7,056 nucleotides of DNA from Deltaproteobacteria bacterium (GTDB taxonomy: Bacteria; Desulfobacterota; Syntrophia; Syntrophales; UBA2210): the NCBI GenBank assembly GCA_019313735.1, contig JAFDAR010000050.1, forward strand, positions 1-7,056, given 5' to 3'. The position numbers were made by a program, and so were the translations under genes. The notes below the pieces were generated by a model, which was not told the DNA's origin, made no database searches, and worked only from the letters and a program-made list of their open reading frames with translations. Below, in pieces: positions 1 to 5,267 of the stretch (position 1 is the stretch's first letter; each line of letters opens with the position of its first letter).

Positions 1-721
1 AAGCTGCGCTCCGGGATATCCTCCATAGAGCTGGCAGACAAGCTTACGACCCGTGACACCGGTATCAGCGGCACTGCATGAATGAACCGCCTGCCATTCT
101 CCCGTGGGATTAAATATGAAATCGGTCTTGTCATTCACCCACTGACCCAGACAATCAAAGGCTATCTTCCTCGCGGTTTCCTCTATTTCTTCGTTTTCCG
201 CCACATGACGATAATCAATAGCGTTGGACATCAGGACCTTTGAGACATGTGTCGGCTTGCCATTCTTATCATAATTCACCGTTACCTGCCCTTTTCCGTC
301 AGGGGCAAACATGGGATTTCCACAATCTTCGAAGACCCTCATCATTTTGTTAACCAGAACATAGGGGAGAGGAAGCAGTTCCGGGGTTTCATCGCAGGCA
401 TATCCATACATGATCCCCTGGTCTCCCGCGCCGATCTCTCTATGTTTTCCCAGTTCGGCACGCCGCGTCATTGTACCCCAGAGACAATACGGTCTGTCGT
501 AAATTCTTCTCAATATTCACATATATCCTTGTGGAAACTTCCCCGCCTACGATGCAGAATCCCTTCCCCAGAAATACCTCAAGGCCACAATGGGGCATGG
601 TATTTATTTCCATCCCGACCTTTTTTTCCTCATCCAGTATCTTGGCTATGATATTTGCCGCAATCGTATCAGCCACGATATCGGGATGTCCTATTTTGAT
701 TCCCTCAGACGTTATTTGCAT
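1..721 (-). CDS. metK: S-adenosylmethionine synthetase (MetK), 5' part only, frame broken near 460-470
   Basis: This cytosolic enzyme makes S-adenosylmethionine from methionine and ATP. The ATG at 719-721 is chosen because GAGGAA lies just upstream and the protein then begins MQITSEGIKIGHPD, matching the family's SE...GHPD start. VGGEVSTR follows. After LGYND (about 469) this frame runs into a stop at 440. The family sequence resumes one frame over at 459 with AELGKHREIGAGDQG and stays open to base 1, through NPTGEW, TGVTGRK and YGGYPGAQL. The C-terminal part lies outside the window. Compared with E. coli MetK, about 20-25 residues carrying the QSPDI loop are missing at the break. The segment before VGGE is about 8 residues longer than in E. 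coli, which suggests a divergent MetK clade. The start overlaps the DUF502 gene by 17 bases, so translation may be coupled. The family call is firm; whether the gene is functional is unclear. Confidence 0.9.
460..470 (-). other. Frame break and probable internal loss in metK
   Basis: Reading from the metK start, the conserved frame holds to GYND (467-469 encodes the Asp). The downstream conserved frame can be followed back as RRAELGKHREI to about 465. The frames differ by one base (one extra base, or a loss of 3n+2). The family's QSPDI-containing stretch, which lines the methionine site in E. coli MetK, is absent between them. Confidence 0.8.
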
Positions 722-1364
722 GTTCTTTCCTCTTTTCCATTCTTTGTTGGATCTCCGGAGGTGAAAGGACACCACCCGATATAATCAAGGTAAATGCTTC
801 TTCGACAGTCATATCAAGATGGATCACATCCGTCTCCGGTATCATTATGTAGAACCCTGATGTAGGGTTCGGCGTGGTGGGAATAAACAGATTTATGCAT
901 TCTTGCGATGTCTTTGATTGTACCTCTCCCCGACTTTCACCAGTAACAAAAGCTATTGAATACAACCCTTTACGGGGATATTCTATAAGAACTGCTTTTT
1001 TGAAGCTCTCTCCCTTATCACTAAGTACGGCCTCAACAAGCTGTTTTAACGCGTTATATATGCCCCTCACCAGGGGTATCTTGCTCACAAGTTTCTCGCC
1101 CAGCACAACGCCCTTCTTGCCAATATAACTCTTTGTCACAAGGCCCGCGATAAAGATAAGTATCAGCGTAATTATCACACCGAGACCCGGTATGTGAAAG
1201 GGGAGTATCTGGTCGGGATGAAACCTGGCGGGGATAATTCTTACCAGCTTGTTCATCATCCCTATGATAAAATAGAAGACATAAAATGTCACACCAACGG
1301 GAATAATCGCGGCTATCCCCGTCAGAAAAACACCCTTGATTTTTTTCCGGATTTTCTTTACCAT
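705..1364 (-). CDS. DUF502 family inner-membrane protein
   Basis: A 219-residue protein of the DUF502 family, whose biochemical role is not established. A basic N-terminus (KKIRKKIK) precedes two hydrophobic segments at about residues 12-38 and 58-77. A soluble region follows, with the conserved-looking stretches PLVRGIYNALKQ (98-109), PTTPNPTSGF (162-171) and VEEAFTLIISGG (187-198). The predicted form is a small membrane protein with two spans and most of the chain on one side. The ATG at 1362-1364 is preceded by GAGAGG at proper spacing. It lies 110 bases after panD and overlaps the metK start by 17 bases, so it probably sits in the panC-panD-metK transcript. That position says little about function. 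The length looks normal and no lesion is seen. Confidence 0.88.
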   Translation of the reverse strand: MVKKIRKKIKGVFLTGIAAIIPVGVTFYVFYFIIGMMNKLVRIIPARFHPDQILPFHIPGLGVIITLILIFIAGLVTKSYIGKKGVVLGEKLVSKIPLVRGIYNALKQLVEAVLSDKGESFKKAVLIEYPRKGLYSIAFVTGESRGEVQSKTSQECINLFIPTTPNPTSGFYIMIPETDVIHLDMTVEEAFTLIISGGVLSPPEIQQRMEKRKEHANNV

Positions 1365-1424
1365 CCCCTGCCTCTCAAGAATATGGGGTGTATATCAGAA
1401 AGCTCTATCCACTGCAATAGCAAA

Positions 1425-1445
1425 GGCGGGGCATACGGCCCCGCC
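1425..1445 (-). terminator. GC-rich perfect hairpin between panD and the DUF502 gene
   Basis: GGCGGGGC (1425-1432) and GCCCCGCC (1438-1445) form an 8-bp perfect stem around a 5-base loop. On the minus strand only three T residues follow, so it is a weak intrinsic terminator at best. It could instead be a processing or stabilising hairpin that lowers expression of the downstream DUF502-metK part relative to panCD. Confidence 0.4.
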
Positions 1446-1474
1446 ATCTCAAAAATCCCAAGTTATAACAATCG

Positions 1475-1840
1475 TTACGAAGCCAATGCTTTCTTCTTAA
1501 TCCTGTTTTTATCATCAAGCAACACACACCTGGGTATCCAGCCTTTCGCTAAATCCTCTTCAACCAGCACATAGCTTGCGATAATTATGATATCACCCCT
1601 TGAAGCTTTTCTCGCAGCAGCCCCGTTCAGACATATAACACCGGATTCCCTTGCGCCCTTGATCACATATGTGGAAAACCTCTCTCCATTGGATACATTG
1701 TATATGTCAACCTTTTCATAAGGGAGCAGATCCGCAGCATCCATAAGATCTTCGTCAATGGTTATGCTGCCCTCATAGTAGAGATCGGCATCGGTAACAA
1801 CCGCCCTGTGAAGCTTTGATTTCAGCATTGATCTTTGCAT
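1475..1840 (-). CDS. panD: Aspartate 1-decarboxylase (pyruvoyl-dependent) proenzyme
   Basis: PanD removes the alpha-carboxyl group of L-aspartate to give beta-alanine, the partner of pantoate in pantothenate synthesis. The enzyme cleaves itself between Gly24 and Ser25 and the new serine becomes the pyruvoyl group. With the ATG at 1838-1840, the YEGS motif places Gly24-Ser25 at exactly the E. coli positions, and MQRSML matches the family start MIRTML, which supports this start over the internal ATG at 1826-1828. GGCGGGTG lies upstream. Other family features seen are KLHRAVVTDADLYYEGS, NGERFSTY (51-58, with the conserved Arg54 and Tyr58), LNGAAAR and GDIIIIASY. The length of 121 residues is normal. 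It lies 188 bases downstream of panC, consistent with joint regulation of the pathway. Confidence 0.97.
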   Translation of the reverse strand: MQRSMLKSKLHRAVVTDADLYYEGSITIDEDLMDAADLLPYEKVDIYNVSNGERFSTYVIKGARESGVICLNGAAARKASRGDIIIIASYVLVEEDLAKGWIPRCVLLDDKNRIKKKALAS

Positions 1841-1941
1841 TTTTTCACCCGCCTATTTATGATTCTGTTGATTAATGGTCTTTTCGCCCAATCTTAAGCG
1901 TTATGCTCAAAAAATCATCCTCGGAATATCAACTATATATA

Positions 1942-1964
1942 CCCCAAGGACATTTCCTACGGGG
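1942..1964 (-). other. Imperfect hairpin in the panC-panD gap
   Basis: In the 188-base gap, CCCC (1942-1945) and GGGG (1961-1964) flank AGGA/TCCT arms around a 4-base loop, with a small asymmetric interruption. On the minus strand TATATATA follows rather than a T-run, so it is not a convincing terminator. Nothing else definite was seen in the gap apart from the panD ribosome binding site. Confidence 0.3.
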
Positions 1965-2028
1965 CACCTGCGGTTGTTTTTTTCGCATGCCTTGACCTTG
2001 AACAAAAAACCCTCATAACTCACCAAAA

Positions 2029-2880
2029 TCATTTATTTTCCCCAAACACATAATTATCTATAAGTCTGGGTGTCCCCACCCAGACAGCCAGGGCCAGCAT
2101 AGATCTTCCATCAAGACGCTCGACATCTTTCATGGTCTCGACATCACATATCTTGGCATAATCTATTCTGATACCGGGGTGTTTCTCAATAAAACCCTTC
2201 ACTTCACTTATTATTACGCCGGCATCCCGCTCACCCTGATCATAAAGGCTCCCGGCAAGTTTGAGTGAACGGCTCAGGCTCAACGCGGACTCTCGCTCAT
2301 TTTCTTTAAGGTACGCATTCCGGGAACTCATGGCGAGGCCATCTGGTTCTCTGACCGTCGATATACCCACAACCTCAATATCCATGTTGAGATCGGTCAC
2401 CATTCTCTTTATCACCACAAGCTGCTGAAAATCCTTCCTCCCGAAGATGGTGACATGGGGTTTGACGATATTGAACAGTTTTGCGCAGACGGTCGCCACT
2501 CCCCTGAAATGGGTGGGTCGCGTCAAGCCGCAGAGATTTGTGGTTATATCTTCAACTGTTATGTAAGTATGATAATTTTCAGGATACATCTGCGAATTCG
2601 GCGGATAGAAAATAACGTCTACTCCGACATCTCGGGAGAGTCTCTCATCCCTTTCAAAATCTCTGGGATATTTGTCCAGGTCTTCACCTGGGCCAAACTG
2701 CGTGGGGTTCACATATATGCTGGTTACAAGACAGTCCGATCGTTTTTTTCCCTCTTCCATCAGTTTTAGATGTCCGTTATGAAGATAACCCATGGTAGGG
2801 ACAAAGGCGATCTTTTTACCCCTCAGCCTGAGAGATTCTGATAGATTCTGCATATCGCGCACTGTCGTGATAATCTCCAT
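2029..2880 (-). CDS. panC: Pantothenate synthetase (pantoate--beta-alanine ligase)
   Basis: PanC uses ATP to activate pantoate as pantoyl-adenylate and condenses it with beta-alanine to give pantothenate, the coenzyme A precursor. From the ATG at 2878-2880 the protein has 283 residues, normal for the family. It shows the nucleotidyltransferase HIGH-type motif PTMGYLHNGH (28-37), IYVNPTQFGPGEDLDKYPR (55-73), RPTHFRGVATV (121-131), FGRKDFQQL (146-154) and the KMSKS-like MSSRNAYL (184-191). An in-frame TTG at 2896-2898 would add six residues but overlaps the GTGGAG ribosome binding site (2891-2896), so the ATG is preferred. Its leader contains an intrinsic terminator touching that ribosome binding site, implying control by premature termination. 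panD lies downstream; panB is not in the window. Confidence 0.97.
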   Translation of the reverse strand: MEIITTVRDMQNLSESLRLRGKKIAFVPTMGYLHNGHLKLMEEGKKRSDCLVTSIYVNPTQFGPGEDLDKYPRDFERDERLSRDVGVDVIFYPPNSQMYPENYHTYITVEDITTNLCGLTRPTHFRGVATVCAKLFNIVKPHVTIFGRKDFQQLVVIKRMVTDLNMDIEVVGISTVREPDGLAMSSRNAYLKENERESALSLSRSLKLAGSLYDQGERDAGVIISEVKGFIEKHPGIRIDYAKICDVETMKDVERLDGRSMLALAVWVGTPRLIDNYVFGENK

Positions 2881-2896
2881 ACGGCAATCACTCCAC

Positions 2897-2930
2897 AAAA
2901 AAAGCCTCTCCGCTTTGAAACGGGAGGCTT
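2897..2930 (-). terminator. Intrinsic terminator in the panC leader
   Basis: On the minus strand AAGCCTCCC (2922-2930) pairs with GAGAGGCTT (2902-2910) over nine positions including one G-T pair, with an 11-base loop. A run of seven T residues (2897-2903) follows. The T-run directly abuts the panC ribosome binding site GTGGAG (2891-2896). This position, before rather than after a gene, suggests conditional termination. Confidence 0.8.
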
Positions 2931-2935
2931 GAAAA

Positions 2936-3007
2936 TCACGCGCACACTGTTTTTAACCCTCTTCCGTCCCAGTCCATAAATGGATCCAAGCAGACTCTTT
3001 TGGGCAT
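2936..3007 (-). other. Short leader ORF (23 codons) upstream of panC
   Basis: An ATG at 3005-3007 opens a 23-codon frame beginning MPKRVCLDPF and ending LKTVCA. Its stop (2936-2938) lies five bases before the terminator stem, where a translating ribosome could affect folding. It has no clear ribosome binding site, is preceded in frame by TAG, and shows no run of one amino acid, so it may be a chance ORF. Confidence 0.2.
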
Positions 3008-3050
3008 CTACCAGAAGATCATTTTCCTGTCAAGAAATTTATGCATGGAT

Positions 3051-3078
3051 ATTATAATGACACTTGCAATCCTGTCAC
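3051..3078 (-). promoter_or_regulatory. Sigma70-type promoter for panC-panD
   Basis: On the minus strand GTGACA (3073-3078) and a perfect TATAAT (3051-3056) are separated by 16 bases, predicting a start near 3044. A second, weaker pair further down, TTGACA (about 3027-3032) with TAGATG (about 3004-3009), has 17-base spacing and could start a shorter leader. Confidence 0.6.
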
Positions 3079-3161
3079 GGATAGTTTAGATTCGGTGTCC
3101 TTGTAGAAAGTCAAAATTCGGAAGTTTTGTGATTTTTAATGAAACGGCGCGTTACCGGCTA

Positions 3162-3189
3162 TTGACAAACCAATATCAGGGATTAGAAT
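3162..3189 (+). promoter_or_regulatory. Sigma70-type promoter for the sigma region 4-like gene
   Basis: TTGACA (3162-3167) and TAGAAT (3184-3189) are separated by 16 bases, predicting a start near 3196 and a leader of about 50 bases. A strong ribosome binding site, AAGGAG at 3237-3242, lies five bases before the ATG. This promoter and the panC promoter are divergent, about 85 bases apart. Confidence 0.6.
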
Positions 3190-3247
3190 ATCAATTTGAG
3201 ATTACCTTTATTATAAAAACCTTGACCCACAACGGGAAGGAGCAGCA

Positions 3248-3523
3248 ATGTCATCTCTATATGTATGCAAGAAGACACAAAAGCTCATCGTAGAGCCCTG
3301 CGATGACACTACCTGTGAGTGGTGGTTAAAAAATGAGACCTTTTGCAATTGCACCTGGGTTGCATGTAACTATGGCCCTTTTACGCTTGAAGAAGTTGGC
3401 GATATGATGGGTGTTACCAGGGAAAGAATAAGACAGATAGAGGCAAAAGCTCTCAAGAAGCTACAGCACAAGAAGAGAAAGGATCAATTGATTGACTTTG
3501 CAGCAATGCAAGGTATCGAATAG
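3248..3523 (+). CDS. Stand-alone sigma70 region 4-like DNA-binding protein with cysteine-rich N-terminus
   Basis: This 91-residue protein has two parts. Residues 1-42 carry six cysteines (7, 18, 23, 33, 35, 40), including a CNC pair, which could bind a metal or form disulfides. Residues 45-80 closely resemble sigma70 region 4.2: FTLEEVGDMMGVTRERIRQI is followed by EAKALKKLQHKKR. This helix-turn-helix reads the -35 element in housekeeping sigma factors, and the RERIRQIE recognition helix is kept. Regions 1 to 3 are absent, so it cannot act as a complete sigma factor. It may be a DNA-binding regulator or a partner of RNA polymerase; that is inference. It has its own promoter, a strong AAGGAG site and the ATG at 3248, and is convergent with the gene ending at 3555. 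It is unlikely to be a decayed sigma gene because the upstream coding sequence is unrelated and the expression signals are intact. Confidence 0.85.
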   Translation: MSSLYVCKKTQKLIVEPCDDTTCEWWLKNETFCNCTWVACNYGPFTLEEVGDMMGVTRERIRQIEAKALKKLQHKKRKDQLIDFAAMQGIE

Positions 3524-3554
3524 TAAGGTCTGCTATGAATTGACAGGTCATGAG

Positions 3555-4322
3555 TTACACCTTTTTTCTTGATTTTAACTTGTCAAAAAATTTTTTCATA
3601 TGTTTTCTTATCTCTGCCCTCGAAAATAGAAGTGCGGATATCTCGAATTCGTATTCCAGGGCTGTGGCCCTGTCAAGACGCGGAACAATATCTGATATCC
3701 TCTTTACAGCTTCGACCGCTCTGGCAGGTCTTAGGGAAATTTCACCTGCAACCGACATTGCGTCTTCCATAAATTTCTCCGGCGGGGATACCTTGTTCAC
3801 AAGGCCGATCCTGAGTGCCTCTCTCGCCCCGATGGGTTCACCCAGCATGGCGATTTCTTTTGCTTTGGCGGTTCCGACGATTCGCCTGAGCGGATCGAAT
3901 AACGGATTCAGACCAAACTTCAGCTCAGGATGACCGAATATAGCCGTCTCAGAGGCAATAACCATGTCGCATACAGTGACAAGATTAAATCCCCCCCCAA
4001 GGGCTATCCCGCTTACCGCAGCGATAACAGGTTTTCTGAATGTGTAGATCTTCTGAAGGCTTTTGATCATAATCCTCATATAATTTTCAAACTCGTCACC
4101 TTCCAGTATTGATATTTCTTTCAGATCAATACCGGCAGAAAATACATTATCTCCTCCGGTAAGTATGACAGCTTTAACAGAATCGTCTTTTTCCAGCTGG
4201 CTGAAACAATGCAACAGCTCATACCTCATCTCGCTGGAAAGTGCATTCATTTCACCAGGACGATTCAGCGTCAGAATAGTGTAGCCTCCTTCTCTTGTGA
4301 TCAGTATTGTATTATATTTCAT
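3555..4322 (-). CDS. Enoyl-CoA hydratase/isomerase (crotonase) family protein
   Basis: A 255-residue crotonase-fold protein acting on an acyl-CoA thioester; the substrate is unknown. LNRPGEMNALSSEM (19-32) is the usual N-terminal motif. FSAGIDLKEI (61-70) and GIALGGG (105-111) supply the oxyanion hole (Gly64, Gly110). Compared with rat mitochondrial enoyl-CoA hydratase, the Glu144 position is Asn113 (GGGFNL), while Glu164 is kept as Glu133 (FGHPEL). The usual PGAGGTQRL stretch is replaced by PLFDPLRRI. One catalytic Glu is therefore missing, so simple hydratase activity is doubtful and isomerase, hydrolase or another crotonase chemistry is possible. The C-terminus is basic (KKFFDKLKSRKKV). 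It starts eight bases after sppA, with no strong ribosome binding site, so translation is probably coupled. It is last in the rpsA-sppA block. Confidence 0.9.
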   Translation of the reverse strand: MKYNTILITREGGYTILTLNRPGEMNALSSEMRYELLHCFSQLEKDDSVKAVILTGGDNVFSAGIDLKEISILEGDEFENYMRIMIKSLQKIYTFRKPVIAAVSGIALGGGFNLVTVCDMVIASETAIFGHPELKFGLNPLFDPLRRIVGTAKAKEIAMLGEPIGAREALRIGLVNKVSPPEKFMEDAMSVAGEISLRPARAVEAVKRISDIVPRLDRATALEYEFEISALLFSRAEIRKHMKKFFDKLKSRKKV

Positions 4323-4330
4323 TTGTCATA

Positions 4331-5230
4331 TCACATCCCACGTGCCGGTTTATACAAATAGCTGATGCCGGTTCCGATTCCCCTGAATTCTTCGGAGATG
4401 GCAGAGATTGTTTCACTTGCGATATACCGAAGCAGGCTCTTTCGTTTTTTCTCAGGGTAAATGACTTCTGCCTTGCCCTCTATTCCTGCGAGATTTGTCG
4501 CTATATCGATTGCGTATTCCATATTACCGAGATCGTCAACGAGACCTGCCTTGAGGGCCTGCCTGCCGGTAAATATCCTTGCATCGGCAATGTCTTTCAT
4601 GTTCTCCCTGGAAAGATTCCTGTTTGATGATACTACCTCTATGAACTGACTGTGAATATCATCAATTACGCCCTGAACAAGGCGTTTATCAGCGATTGTC
4701 ATTTCACGCACCGGAGACCCTACATCCTTATATCTGCCTGCTTTGATAACTGTGGCCTTCAACCCTATCTTTTTCAACAGATCTTCTATTTGAGAAAACT
4801 GGGCTATGACTCCTATGCTTCCGGTTATTGTACCGGGATTAGCAATAATTCTGTCAGCGGCACATGCAATATAATATCCCCCCGATGCCGCGACAGTTCC
4901 CATTGAGACAACTACTTTCTTGGATTTCTTCAAGCGCAGCACCTTGTCATATATCTCCTGAGAAGGAACTACTGCTCCGCCCGGTGAATTTATACGCAGT
5001 ACAACTGCCTTAACCTTATCATCTTTCTCATATTTATCCAGCAGTCTGACGGTGTCCCTCGAATTGCTCAGAACGCCCTCTATCGTTACAACACCGATCT
5101 TGTCTTTGTCTTTAAAGGAAAAATCCTGATTCTTCTCGCCGAAAAAAACAAGCATGCGAAGAGCCAGGAAGAAGAGCACACCGACAATAGCAAGAAGCAG
5201 GAAGCCTAAGATCACGGGATGTTTTTTCAT
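4331..5230 (-). CDS. sppA: Signal peptide peptidase SppA, short form (family S49)
   Basis: SppA is a membrane-anchored serine protease that degrades cleaved signal peptides. The 299-residue protein has an N-terminal membrane anchor at about residues 7-30 after KKHP, then a single S49 protease domain. INSPGGAVVPS (80-90) is a conserved strand and loop. The nucleophile is Ser116 in GTVAASGGYYIA and the general base is Lys168 in AGRYKDVGSP. Their 52-residue spacing equals that of Bacillus SppA (Ser147/Lys199). NPGTITGSIGVI (131-142) and RIFTGRQALKAGLVDDLG are further family signatures. The length fits the short form rather than the tandem-domain E. coli protein. GAGAGG lies just before the ATG at 5228-5230, partly inside a small CTCT/AGAG hairpin. 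It lies 37 bases after rpsA, so co-transcription is likely. Confidence 0.95.
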   Translation of the reverse strand: MKKHPVILGFLLLAIVGVLFFLALRMLVFFGEKNQDFSFKDKDKIGVVTIEGVLSNSRDTVRLLDKYEKDDKVKAVVLRINSPGGAVVPSQEIYDKVLRLKKSKKVVVSMGTVAASGGYYIACAADRIIANPGTITGSIGVIAQFSQIEDLLKKIGLKATVIKAGRYKDVGSPVREMTIADKRLVQGVIDDIHSQFIEVVSSNRNLSRENMKDIADARIFTGRQALKAGLVDDLGNMEYAIDIATNLAGIEGKAEVIYPEKKRKSLLRYIASETISAISEEFRGIGTGISYLYKPARGM

Positions 5231-5267
5231 TAATCCTCTCTCAAAAGAGATGATTTTCTATAAATGG

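Larger units (their letters stand above)
2881..3044 (-). promoter_or_regulatory. panC 5' leader, candidate attenuator or riboswitch region
   Basis: From the predicted start near 3044 to the panC ATG there are about 165 untranslated bases ending in a terminator hairpin. A possible upstream hairpin is formed by GATCTTCTGG and CCAAAAGAGTC (about 2996-3023), with a mismatch and one bulge. GGGACGG (about 2963-2969) could pair with CCTCCC in the terminator's 5' arm through one bulged C, giving a possible antiterminator. A conserved RNA called the pan motif is known upstream of pantothenate genes, including in deltaproteobacteria; I could not match its consensus from memory, so the identity is open. 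Confidence 0.5.

Noticed and set aside
247..651. 134-codon plus-strand open frame opposite metK, and smaller plus-strand frames at 471-784
   Set aside because: They lie antisense to clearly recognisable MetK sequence, have no family resemblance or ribosome binding site, and one starts inside conserved MetK codons.
2455..2769. 104-codon plus-strand frame inside panC
   Set aside because: It is antisense to conserved PanC motifs and has no own signals.
2881..3044. 6S RNA, SRP RNA, T-box, c-di-GMP or guanidine riboswitch in the panC leader
   Set aside because: None of their conserved core motifs as I recall them could be found; the stretch CTGGGACGG alone is not enough.
3524..3575. Possible terminator between the sigma-like gene and the crotonase gene (AGGT/ACCT followed by T residues)
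   Set aside because: The stem is only four base pairs and the T-run lies within the opposing coding sequence; too weak to annotate.
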